Positions 1 through 6,671 of a stretch of 9,058 nt of DNA are shown here, piece after piece (position 1 is the first letter of the stretch; the number at the start of each line of letters is the position of its first letter). The DNA is taken from assembly GCA_963743595.1 (NCBI GenBank), contig CAVURW010000004.1, positions 1 through 9,058 of the forward strand. Direction: 5' to 3'. Made by a program: the position numbers and the translations under genes. The notes beneath the pieces were generated by a model, which was given only the letters and a program-made list of their open reading frames with translations, was not told where the DNA came from and searched no databases. The stretch is from CAVURW01 sp963743595. Lineage in GTDB: Bacteria > Verrucomicrobiota > Verrucomicrobiia > Methylacidiphilales > UBA1321.

Positions 1-1
1 T

Positions 2-3000
2 GCCGTCGACGTCTTCGAAGGTGAAGGTGACTCTGCCGCACGCGCCGCTCGTCAAGCCGCCCGCGCCGATTCATTCACGAAAGTAAACGTTTCCGATTTT
101 CAAAACAAGAGCGCTCAGGCGATGGCCGATCACTTCCTCGGTGTGACGGACTCGTTGCCTCAATTTGCCGGTGCACCGAAGCAGCAAGGCAATTCATTTC
201 TGCTGGGCGACGGAGCGGGCACCGGTAAGACCGGATCGATTTTAGCCACCTCTGAGCTGATGAAGGAAGCTCAGCTAAAAGCGCTGGAGGCACAAGCCCA
301 GGCAGCGGGGGAACCCATCGCCGGTGTGCGGGCTCAAGTACCCCGGACGGTGGTCGTCGTTAAAAACGAGACCGACTACAACGATTACCTTAAATCGGCC
401 AAGAAAAGCTTAGACGTCGAAGCGGCAGGCATTACGACTGATGCCCAAGGCCATGTTGAGGCGAAGGGCCGTGACTACTTCGATCCTGCCAAGGTAGGCC
501 AACGCACGAATGCGCCTAGCGGTCTCTCTGAAGGCATGCGCTTGACGGAAGCCAGCCCGGATATCGTCGTCGTTAATTACGATCGGCTCCCGGAATTCAT
601 GGCGGCCAACAAGGGCAATAAGCTCATGGGCATGGTGGCGTGCGATGAAGCACACACGCTCACTGCTCCCGGCAAGGAAGCGGCGCTGGAAGCGATGACG
701 GAGTATGCAGGGCCAAAGGTTTTCGCTACGGCTACAGAAGCGGGTTCCATCAACAATATCCTCAAGTTCGAGCAAATGATGACCGGAAAGCCGCCAGAGG
801 AGACGGCGCGACAGCTTGGAATCGAGCAAGTCCAGACGGTGGGTGCCAATGGCCAGACGGAAACGAGCTATCAAACACCAAATCACCAAGACTTCATCGA
901 TAAACTTCAGAAGCTGGAACTGGAGCGCGTCGACAGCGGTGCGGCGATCAAGTCTGAGAACGTCATGCGCGGGCGGATCAATCCGCCTGAGGAGGTCAAG
1001 GTCACCAAGATGGCGAATGGCGAAGACTTCGCGGAATCGCAACAAAAGATACTGGACCACTACGGTCGCAATCCATCGCCCGCCCAAATGGAAGCACGAG
1101 ACGGCGAGCTTCGTGCGCTCTCCGAGTACTCTCGTTCGGAACGAGTTGCCGAAGACACCATTTCCAAAATCAAGGAAGGGCGAGCTGTGGCCCTTTACAC
1201 GAACGATGAAGCGGTTCCTTCTGAGGCGCTAGGTCATCCCATCCCTTCTCCCGCGCAGACAATCACCCAGATCGTCAAAGACCGCGCGGCGGTTGACCCC
1301 GATCTGGCTCAAAAGATGGGGCAGGTGCAACACATCTCAAAAGATCTCTCCGCCCCGGAACAAGAGACCATGGTGAAACGGTTCACAAACCGTTCTGAGG
1401 TCGATCTTGCAAGCCCGAATCACAGCTCGTTTACGATTGTCGACCCTTCCAAGACCGAGGGCATTAACCTGAACGACGGCGCCTTTGATAAGGACAATCC
1501 CGGCGTCCGCGCCGTTACTGACCGAGGCGTTGAAGTCTTAAAGAATGGTTTCAAGCACGATGAATCGCTCGCCTCTGGCGTGGTGCAAGCCGACGCTCGG
1601 GCGTTCCGGGTCAATTCCCGCACGACGAGCGAGGGTTCACTCTACTTTACAGAAGGATCATTGGCCGATCTGGAAACAAAAGAGCGTATGGCTGCCGAGT
1701 TCCAGATGCTCAAAGCGAGTGGCAGTAAGATCGCCAGCGCGCAAGCCGAAGCCTACGGTCTCACGCCGGAAAAGGTGGCTCAACAAGTAGCCGACTTTAA
1801 AGCGAAGATGCCCGCCGTCGAAGTTCCGCCAGAAGTTCAAGTCCAGGGCGAATTGATGCCGACGCAAGTTTCCGTGCCTCAGCCTGTCGTTCCTCAAACG
1901 CCCGTCCCCCAGACGACGGTGCCCCCTCCTGAGCCCGTGGTTACCACGCCCGCTGCGGTCGCTGCTGCAAAGGTGGCGGAACCCACTCCCGAGACAATCG
2001 GTGCGGGCACAGAGCCGCATGTGCAATCGACCGCTCCAGAAACGCACACCGCTCCCGTAGAAACAACTACCGCTCAACACGGAGCCACCGCCGAAGCTCC
2101 GACTCAAACGGCCACGCACACGACCACCGTGGAAGCGCCTACGACTCCACCCGTGAAACCAGTTGCAGGCGCTACAGCCGAAACGACTGTTCAGGCACCC
2201 GTGGAAACAACCGTACACACGACAACTCCACCACCACCAGAGGTGCACGCTCCCACTGTGCCCGCTGGAGAGGTACATGCTCCTGTTCTACCCGAAGGAG
2301 CGCCCATAATACCTCCCGCAGCCGCTACTGAAGAAGTGAGCGCACTCGCCCGGACCATGGGGGTTGTCGGGGAAGTCGGGAAAGTTGCTGGCCCCGTTAT
2401 GATGGGTGCAGCCGTTATCGGAACGGCCATCGATGTCAAAGACAAGCTGGAACATGGCGATACTGTGGGTGCCACCAAGGATGCCGCTGGAATGGCTGCC
2501 GGGTTCGCGGTATTCAATGCCGGCGGTACAGTCGGTGCAACCATCGGCGCGTTCGGTGGCCCGCTCGACGAAATCACCGTACCGGCCGGTTACCTCATTG
2601 GCGGTACTGCGGCTGCACTTGGCGCGGATAAAGCGGTTCGGGCGGGCATTGATGGAGCCGTCGAATTGGGTAAAGCCGCGGCCAAGACACAAGTTGGCAA
2701 GGACGGTATTCAGCTCGCCAAAGACGTGGGCCATCTTGGAAGCGATATCGGCCACGAAATTGCCGACAGCAAAGTGGGACACGCTGTTGCCGATGCGACA
2801 AGCGCGGTCGTGAATAGCGCGCCGGTTCAGGCCACCGTTCATGCCGTGGAAAGCGCCACGCACGCCACTGTCGAAGGCGTGAAAACGGCGGGGCACTATG
2901 TCGCCCAAAAGACCGATGAACTGGTCCATAGCGCACCGGTCCAAGCGACCGTCCACGCCGTGCAAAGCGCCACACATGCCACTGTCGAAGGCGTCAAGAC

Positions 3001-3883
3001 GGCGGGGCATTTTGTTGCTCAAAAGACGGATGAACTCGTTCACAGCGCACCCGTCCAGGCGGTGGTGCACCAGGTCGATAACGTTGTCCACAGTGCGCCA
3101 GTCCAGGCTACGATTCATAAGGTTCAAGATGTGACGCGTGCCGTTAGTCACGGAGTGCAGCAGGGCGGCCAATACATCGCCGATCAAGCGCATGCACTGG
3201 CGAATAGCGCGCCTGTTAAAGCGGTTGAGCACGGCCTCGCTCAAGCAGGTCATGCCACCGTGCACGCGGCGCAGACCGGTATTAAGAATGTCGTTGAAGG
3301 AACCGGAGCTGTTCTCGAAAAGGGTGGCCACATGGTGAGCTCGGCCGCGAGCGCCGTTGCCGACACCAGGGTAGGACGGGCGGTCACACAGGGCGTCACG
3401 GCTGTGTCGAATAAAGCTGCCGAGGCGACTCATAACGTCACCGCTGCGATGGACCGCACGACCATCGGACACGACGTACTCCAGGTCGGTGGCTCAGCCG
3501 CTAAGATGGGTGGCGATGCCCTTCACGCGGCGCAAAGCGGTGTCTGGAACGCCTACCAATGGGTGACCGGCCAGGGCGGGAAACAAGCCGAGCAACACCA
3601 GGAGATCACTCACCAGCTCCAGACCACTCCCGGCACTGCCGATATTGGCCACAGCTACCGCCAGAACCTCACTGACGCCAAAGACAACCACGCCATGAGC
3701 GTAGAAGTGGGCATTGATCCCACTCATGCCAAAAAGCAGCTCGATCACGCCGTGGGCCAAGCACAAACGACAGCCCAGCATGACCTAGCCCAACGCAAAA
3801 GCACTCAAGCCAGTGTCTCCAGCTTCCAGCATGATCAAGGTGTCGATCACACCCACGACCAAACGCAAACGGTGGGACATTAG
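2..3883 (+). CDS. Giant Strawberry-notch-like SF2 helicase fused to glycine-zipper and repeat regions (5' partial)
   Basis: The reading frame is open from base 2 with no in-frame ATG, GTG or TTG before the ATG at 122, and the upstream residues look like real protein, so the start lies outside the window. Numbering from that ATG: Walker A GDGAGTGKT is at 29-37 in a context (FLLGDGAGTGK) close to the Strawberry-notch NTPase family. NYDRL follows at 152-156, the Walker B box CDEAH at 174-178, motif III-like ATAT at 202-205, motif V-like EGINL at 446-450, and motif VI-like QADARAFR at 489-496. The rest is a Pro/Thr-rich linker (~565-735), a Gly/Ala-rich hydrophobic segment (~744-846), 38-residue repeats (899-1088) and a His/Gln-rich C-terminus. 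A helicase joined to such regions recalls polyvalent proteins of phages and conjugative elements, which enter a recipient cell with the DNA; that role is inference. The helicase call is fairly safe, but Strawberry-notch versus SNF2/DarB-like is less certain. Confidence 0.75.
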   Translation, partial: AVDVFEGEGDSAARAARQAARADSFTKVNVSDFQNKSAQAMADHFLGVTDSLPQFAGAPKQQGNSFLLGDGAGTGKTGSILATSELMKEAQLKALEAQAQAAGEPIAGVRAQVPRTVVVVKNETDYNDYLKSAKKSLDVEAAGITTDAQGHVEAKGRDYFDPAKVGQRTNAPSGLSEGMRLTEASPDIVVVNYDRLPEFMAANKGNKLMGMVACDEAHTLTAPGKEAALEAMTEYAGPKVFATATEAGSINNILKFEQMMTGKPPEETARQLGIEQVQTVGANGQTETSYQTPNHQDFIDKLQKLELERVDSGAAIKSENVMRGRINPPEEVKVTKMANGEDFAESQQKILDHYGRNPSPAQMEARDGELRALSEYSRSERVAEDTISKIKEGRAVALYTNDEAVPSEALGHPIPSPAQTITQIVKDRAAVDPDLAQKMGQVQHISKDLSAPEQETMVKRFTNRSEVDLASPNHSSFTIVDPSKTEGINLNDGAFDKDNPGVRAVTDRGVEVLKNGFKHDESLASGVVQADARAFRVNSRTTSEGSLYFTEGSLADLETKERMAAEFQMLKASGSKIASAQAEAYGLTPEKVAQQVADFKAKMPAVEVPPEVQVQGELMPTQVSVPQPVVPQTPVPQTTVPPPEPVVTTPAAVAAAKVAEPTPETIGAGTEPHVQSTAPETHTAPVETTTAQHGATAEAPTQTATHTTTVEAPTTPPVKPVAGATAETTVQAPVETTVHTTTPPPPEVHAPTVPAGEVHAPVLPEGAPIIPPAAATEEVSALARTMGVVGEVGKVAGPVMMGAAVIGTAIDVKDKLEHGDTVGATKDAAGMAAGFAVFNAGGTVGATIGAFGGPLDEITVPAGYLIGGTAAALGADKAVRAGIDGAVELGKAAAKTQVGKDGIQLAKDVGHLGSDIGHEIADSKVGHAVADATSAVVNSAPVQATVHAVESATHATVEGVKTAGHYVAQKTDELVHSAPVQATVHAVQSATHATVEGVKTAGHFVAQKTDELVHSAPVQAVVHQVDNVVHSAPVQATIHKVQDVTRAVSHGVQQGGQYIADQAHALANSAPVKAVEHGLAQAGHATVHAAQTGIKNVVEGTGAVLEKGGHMVSSAASAVADTRVGRAVTQGVTAVSNKAAEATHNVTAAMDRTTIGHDVLQVGGSAAKMGGDALHAAQSGVWNAYQWVTGQGGKQAEQHQEITHQLQTTPGTADIGHSYRQNLTDAKDNHAMSVEVGIDPTHAKKQLDHAVGQAQTTAQHDLAQRKSTQASVSSFQHDQGVDHTHDQTQTVGH
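1814..2326 (+). other. Pro/Thr/Val-rich low-complexity linker inside the giant protein
   Basis: The protein changes sharply from ordinary globular composition to a stretch dominated by Pro, Thr, Val, Ala, Glu and His. Recurring short units such as VPQTPVPQTTVPPPEP, APVETT and EVHAP are visible. It separates the helicase core from the hydrophobic C-terminal part and is probably disordered. Similar linkers tether domains in secreted or injected proteins. No catalytic motif is visible. Confidence 0.7.
2350..2660 (+). other. Glycine-zipper / putative membrane-active segment of the giant protein
   Basis: This stretch encodes a run rich in Gly and Ala with many GxxxG-like spacings (GPVMMGAAVIGTA, then GMAAGFAVFNAGGTVGATIG, then GYLIGGTAAALGA), broken by a charged stretch KDKLEHGD. 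Alternating hydrophobic Gly/Ala segments around a short charged turn are common in membrane-inserting regions of bacterial effectors and phage ejection proteins. Membrane insertion is inferred from composition only. A soluble Gly/Ala-rich helical bundle is the alternative. Confidence 0.5.
2816..3319 (+). repeat. Tandem 114-bp (38-residue) coding repeats beginning SAPV
   Basis: Five units start with codons for SAPV at 2816, 2930, 3044, 3092 and 3206, so the spacings are 114, 114, 48 and 114 bp. Units 1 and 2 (2816-2929 and 2930-3043) are nearly identical in protein and differ mainly at silent sites. Unit 3 is cut to 16 residues. Unit 4 keeps the full 38 residues but is diverged, and unit 5 is more so. 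Each unit has a VHAV...ATHATVEGVKTAGH pattern that predicts an amphipathic helix, reminiscent of LEA or apolipoprotein-like repeats. Conserved protein with silent changes suggests selection on the repeat protein. Confidence 0.85.
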
Positions 3884-3904
3884 GGCGTCTTTCGGTAACG
3901 CCCT
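3882..3904 (+). terminator. Hairpin overlapping the stop codon of the giant gene
   Basis: AGGGCGT (3882-3888) and ACGCCCT (3898-3904) are perfect 7-bp complements around a 9-base loop. The left arm begins within the TAG stop. There is no T-run after the stem, so it is a weak candidate intrinsic terminator or an mRNA 3'-end stabiliser. Confidence 0.4.
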
Positions 3905-4155
3905 CCTGTCATAGCCCGATTCAGGCGGGACTACGATGCGATGGGTAGGCTGGGAAACGGAGGTGAGATTACTCACCGGCGACCAAGCTCTCACTGTCGT
4001 ACCATTCTTGTCCACGGAGGGGCCTCCGGTAGGTGAACGGTACCGTGGCGCAGTACCAATTTCTGGGCTCATGGGCCCAGGCTTAACGCACACGTCGGCG
4101 GGTTTTCGCGGGGGCCGTTATTCGTGCTGGTGAGGCTTGATAAGAGAGGTGTGAT

Positions 4156-4170
4156 GTCAAATGATTTGAC
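4156..4170. promoter_or_regulatory. 15-bp perfect palindrome GTCAAAT-g-ATTTGAC
   Basis: Seven-base arms flank a single central G. The tiny centre and AT-rich arms fit a site bound by a dimeric protein better than an RNA hairpin. No adjacent gene start makes its target obvious. Confidence 0.4.
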
Positions 4171-4216
4171 GCGAGCTTACAGCCCGCTGACGCTTTGCGA
4201 TGAGACCCAGGCCTTC

Positions 4217-4236
4217 GACCGTCTTGTCAGACGGTC
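4217..4236 (+). other. Perfect 8-bp stem with TGTC loop
   Basis: GACCGTCT (4217-4224) and AGACGGTC (4229-4236) are exact complements around a four-base loop. Flanking bases around 4171-4176 (AGCCCG) and 4244-4249 (CGGGCT) could form an outer stem, giving a branched RNA fold. There is no T-run, so it is not a classic terminator. Confidence 0.4.
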
Positions 4237-4316
4237 TGTGACCCGGGCTTAACATGAGGCCGTCCCTTCGGGCCTAAAGACAAAAGCCACCGTGAAATCG
4301 AAACGCACTATTGGGT

Positions 4317-4341
4317 CCAGCGTCACGCTGGCCTTCGGGCC
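4317..4341 (+). other. 15-bp palindrome followed by a UUCG-capped hairpin
   Basis: CCAGCGT-c-ACGCTGG (4317-4331) is a perfect 7-1-7 palindrome. It runs directly into GGCC-TTCG-GGCC (4330-4341), which as RNA would form the unusually stable C(UUCG)G tetraloop. An 11-base direct repeat CTTCGGGCCTA occurs at 4266-4276 and 4333-4343, so part of this unit is duplicated. Confidence 0.4.
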
Positions 4342-4551
4342 TACCGCTAAAGAAAAGAAATCACGAGGTCAAAAAGCTAGTGCCCCTGTGGGTTTCGGCG
4401 CAGCGTCTGTCACGAGTAACGTGAGAGGAATGCGACAATTTAACCGGAAAATGCTACGGGTTCGCCATCAGCTCCAACCCAATGCAATCGAGACAAGAGC
4501 GTATGTGAGTAAAGGGATGATCTGTTTCATTCTTCCATAGACATCGCGAAC

Positions 4552-4572
4552 GCCCGGTTCTTTATTACGGGC
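4552..4572 (-). terminator. Hairpin at the end of the SRPBCC gene
   Basis: GCCCG (4552-4556) and CGGGC (4568-4572) are complementary around an 11-base loop, and the stem touches the TAG stop of the minus-strand gene. No T-run follows, so termination strength is uncertain. The same arrangement, stop codon merging into a hairpin, ends the giant gene on the other strand. Confidence 0.35.
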
Positions 4573-5063
4573 TACTCCGCAGCTTTGGTTTCCACGATGC
4601 AAGCGCCGTCAGAGGGCCACACGCGCGTTTCAACAAACGATTCTCCGGTTTCCAAAAGGCTCTTCAGGCTGGAGAGGACGAGCGGCCATCCGTTTGAAAC
4701 CGACTTGATGATCTTGGAGTCGGGAACTTCGCTCTCGTGAATTACGGTGAGCTTCACCATCTCGCCGTCTTGTTTCAGTTCATAGGTCATTCGAGAAGCG
4801 GGTTCGTCGCGCATTTCAGGTTTAATTTCGTTTTTCCAGGCGAGAACCAACCGCCGAGGTGGATTGATCTCCACCACGTGCCCGCTGTCTGTTACGCCGC
4901 CGCCTGGGATCACGATTTTCCAACTGGCTCCGGCCTCCCAAGTGCATTCTTGCCAGGTGCCGACCCAGTATTGGCGTGTGAATTCGGGGTCGATGAGGGC
5001 GCTCCAAAGTTTCTCTGGAGTGGTGCGGATGTAGGTGACGTAGACGAATTTCGGCTTTTCCAT
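4572..5063 (-). CDS. AHSA1-type SRPBCC domain protein
   Basis: This 163-residue protein belongs to the START/Bet v 1-like (SRPBCC) fold, subgroup resembling the activator of Hsp90 ATPase (AHSA1). Family hallmarks are the opening VYVTYIRTTPEKLWSALIDP, the following FTRQYWVG, the central strand VVEINPPRRLVLAW, MTYEL near the middle, and a C-terminal helix with NGWPLVLSSLKSLLETG. The fold makes a deep hydrophobic pocket for a small ligand, but the ligand is not predictable and no catalytic role should be assumed. The protein is probably cytoplasmic, with no signal peptide. A Shine-Dalgarno AAGGAA (complement of 5070-5075) sits 6 bases before the ATG. It follows the ArsR-family gene by 18 bp, so the two are very likely one operon, a pairing common in bacteria. 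Confidence 0.9.
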   Translation of the reverse strand: MEKPKFVYVTYIRTTPEKLWSALIDPEFTRQYWVGTWQECTWEAGASWKIVIPGGGVTDSGHVVEINPPRRLVLAWKNEIKPEMRDEPASRMTYELKQDGEMVKLTVIHESEVPDSKIIKSVSNGWPLVLSSLKSLLETGESFVETRVWPSDGACIVETKAAE

Positions 5064-5081
5064 AGGGGTTTCCTTGTACTG

Positions 5082-5393
5082 TTATTTATTGTTTTCGAGA
5101 TCCTTTTTCAGATCGCTCAACGCCTGTAGGCGGGGGCGTTCGAACTTCGCGATCCAACGCTCATAGATCTCTTGTAAGGGCATTGGATTCAGATAATGCA
5201 GCTTCTCACGTCCGCGCCAGACGGTGGCGACGAGATTCGCCGCTTCCAGAATGACGAGGTGCTTGGTGACTGCCTGACGTGTCATGTCGAGGAGCTCGCA
5301 GAGCTGACGGAGAGTCTGCCCATTGTCCTGGTGCAGCGCATCGAGAAGCTTGCGGCGACTCGGATCGGCCAGCGCTTTGAACACGTTATCCAC
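5082..5393 (-). CDS. ArsR/SmtB-family winged-helix repressor
   Basis: The winged-helix regulator opens DNVFKALADPSRRKLLDAL, carries a recognition helix around LLDMTRQAVTKHLVILE and has the wing GREKLHYLN. The typical metal-binding ELCVCDL box is absent (LCELLD instead), so it resembles the non-metal SdpR-like branch that is paired with SRPBCC genes. I chose the GTG at 5393 (103 residues) because family members begin MDxVFKALADP. A TTG at 5414 would add seven residues but overlaps the putative -10 box, so it is less likely. The protein probably represses its own operon with the SRPBCC gene, and possibly the divergent pilT. The inducing signal is unknown. Confidence 0.88.
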   Translation of the reverse strand: MDNVFKALADPSRRKLLDALHQDNGQTLRQLCELLDMTRQAVTKHLVILEAANLVATVWRGREKLHYLNPMPLQEIYERWIAKFERPRLQALSDLKKDLENNK

Positions 5394-5403
5394 GACGACC
5401 GCG

Positions 5404-5433
5404 AGAATAGGCAACTAAACGGTTGCATGTCAA
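5404..5433 (-). promoter_or_regulatory. Predicted promoter of the ArsR/SRPBCC operon
   Basis: Read on the minus strand, a perfect -35 TTGACA (5433-5428) is followed after 18 bases by TATTCT (5409-5404), a 4/6 match to the -10 consensus. Transcription would begin only a few bases before the GTG at 5393, giving a nearly leaderless mRNA. Confidence 0.5.
5411..5426. promoter_or_regulatory. Inverted repeat in the promoter spacer, likely operator
   Basis: GCAAC and GTTGC form a perfect 5-bp inverted repeat separated by six bases, lying exactly between the -35 and -10 boxes. A dimeric ArsR-type repressor bound here would block RNA polymerase. The assignment rests on position and symmetry only. Confidence 0.4.
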
Positions 5434-5454
5434 AGCCTTTTTCTTTCATCCCGC

Positions 5455-5483
5455 TTGGCACACGCCCCGAAACGTCCTACTCT
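5455..5483 (+). promoter_or_regulatory. Possible pilT promoter
   Basis: TTGGCA (5455-5460), a 17-base spacer and TACTCT (5478-5483) resemble a sigma-70 promoter. The expected start of transcription falls at or next to the ATG at 5490, which would make a leaderless transcript. No Shine-Dalgarno precedes that ATG, consistent with this but not proof. Confidence 0.3.
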
Positions 5484-5489
5484 TCCCCC

Positions 5490-6665
5490 ATGCTAGCTAC
5501 CGAGACGAAGCACCGGAATAGAATCGACGATCTCCTCGATTTGATCGTCAAAATCAAAGGCTCTGACCTCCACCTGCACGAGGGAGAAAGGCCGAAAATT
5601 CGAGTAAACGGCGATATTCAAGCGGTGCGCGATACCCCCGTGACCAAGCAGGAGATGGAGCAAATGATTCGCGAAGTGACGGGCGAGGAGCGCTGGCGTC
5701 TCTTCTCGGAAAAGGGCGATCTCGACATGGCCTACGAACTCGATTCCGAGAGCCGGTTCCGTTGTAATTTTCACAAAGCTATTTTCGGTTGCGGAGCGGT
5801 ACTTCGGCAGATCCCGACCCGGATTCTTTCACTGGAGCAATTGGGCGTGCCGGACGTGATTCGGCGGTTTGGTTATTTCAAAGGCGGTTTGGTTTTGGTA
5901 ACCGGTCCGACTGGATCGGGCAAGAGCACGACGTTGGCCGCACTCATCGATTTCATTAATTCGACGATGGCCAAACACATCGTGACGATCGAAGAACCGA
6001 TCGAGTTTGTGCATCAAAACAAGCTCAGTGTCATCACTCAGCGCGAGGTGGGCGAGGACACGCCCTCATTCGGTGCCGCGCTGAAGAACGCGCTTCGCCA
6101 AGACGCGGACGTGGTGTTGGTGGGGGAAATGCGCGATCTGGAAACGATCTCATTAGCGCTTACTGCAGCGGAGACCGGCACGCTCGTGTTCGGCACGCTG
6201 CACACGAACAACGCGCGGAAAACCGTCGACCGTATGATCGACGTTTTTCCCTCCAGTCAACAGGCGCAAGTTCGCACCATGCTGGCTGCGTCATTGCGCG
6301 GAATTGTGGCTCAGTTGCTTCTCAAGCGAAAGGGAGGCAAAGGCCGTATCGCCGTGAACGAGATTCTGATTTCGAACCCGGCTGTCGCGGCAATCATTCG
6401 TGAAGGTGCCGTCGAAAAGCTGACCGACGTGCTGATCAGCGGTCGCTCGGAAGGCATGCAGTTCATGGACGACGCCATCATGAATTTGCTCAAAGACGAT
6501 ATTATTTCGGGAGAAGAGGCCTACATGAAAGCGATCGATAAAGCGCGTTTCGTCGAGTTCTTAGGGAATAACCCCATCGCAGCAATCGCCCGCGATAACA
6601 AGAAGGGCCCCGGCGGACCCGCGGCTGGCGGGAATCTGGCAAATCGTCCGAAACCGAAATACTAG
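5490..6665 (+). CDS. pilT: Type IV pilus retraction ATPase PilT
   Basis: PilT is a hexameric cytoplasmic ATPase that depolymerises type IV pili, powering twitching motility and DNA uptake. The 391-residue protein has the N-terminal PilT/PAS-like domain with GSDLHLHEGERPKIRVNG (24-41), Walker A GPTGSGKST (139-147), Asp box TIEEPIEF (166-173), Walker B with VLVGEMRDLETI (209-220) and His box GTLHTNNA (235-242). The C-terminal NPAVAAIIREG (296-306) corresponds to the AIRNLIRE region needed for retraction, although the exact motif differs. The Gly/Pro-rich tail makes it slightly longer than the usual 345-380 residues. The ATG at 5490 was chosen because family similarity begins just after it. An in-frame ATG at 5427 would add 21 residues and run through the neighbouring regulator's promoter. 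No other pilus gene is in the window. Confidence 0.96.
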   Translation: MLATETKHRNRIDDLLDLIVKIKGSDLHLHEGERPKIRVNGDIQAVRDTPVTKQEMEQMIREVTGEERWRLFSEKGDLDMAYELDSESRFRCNFHKAIFGCGAVLRQIPTRILSLEQLGVPDVIRRFGYFKGGLVLVTGPTGSGKSTTLAALIDFINSTMAKHIVTIEEPIEFVHQNKLSVITQREVGEDTPSFGAALKNALRQDADVVLVGEMRDLETISLALTAAETGTLVFGTLHTNNARKTVDRMIDVFPSSQQAQVRTMLAASLRGIVAQLLLKRKGGKGRIAVNEILISNPAVAAIIREGAVEKLTDVLISGRSEGMQFMDDAIMNLLKDDIISGEEAYMKAIDKARFVEFLGNNPIAAIARDNKKGPGGPAAGGNLANRPKPKY

Positions 6666-6671
6666 ACCCAG

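Larger units (their letters stand above)
3884..4571. other. 688-bp palindrome-rich intergenic region
   Basis: No convincing gene is visible on either strand; the open frames here are short and resemble no family. What stands out is a series of perfect inverted repeats: GGTGAG/CTCACC (3962-3977), GGAGG/CCTCC (4016-4027), CGGTA/TACCG (4027-4045), CTGGGC/GCCCAG (4063-4080), a 15-bp palindrome (4156-4170), an 8-bp stem (4217-4236), AGGCC/GGCCT (4257-4275), a second 15-bp palindrome (4317-4331) and GGCC-TTCG-GGCC (4330-4341). It could be a structured RNA, a transfer or replication origin, or a cluster of binding sites. I recognise no known RNA family; landmarks of RNase P RNA and tmRNA were looked for and not seen. 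Confidence 0.5.

Noticed and set aside
2288..3472. Long minus-strand open frame (394 codons) opposite the giant gene, and similar ones at 410-1087 and 1658-2278
   Set aside because: They are antisense to a clearly coding frame with helicase motifs and repeats. Their translations are rich in Arg, Cys, His and Gly with no family pattern, as expected of shadow frames in GC-rich DNA.
3785..4093. 102-codon minus-strand frame over the end of the giant gene and the hairpins
   Set aside because: It overlaps real coding sequence and the palindromes, and shows no family resemblance.
3936..4133. 65-codon plus-strand frame in the intergenic region
   Set aside because: It is composed largely of the inverted-repeat sequence, has no ribosome-binding site and no recognisable protein character.
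3884..4571. CRISPR array or tRNA/rRNA gene in the hairpin region
   Set aside because: There are no regularly spaced identical repeats, no tRNA cloverleaf with a T-loop GTTCGA pattern, and no rRNA-like conserved blocks.
5196..5489. N-terminal extension of the pilT frame back to 5196
   Set aside because: It overlaps the ArsR-family gene on the other strand and has no PilT similarity; family sequence begins after 5490.
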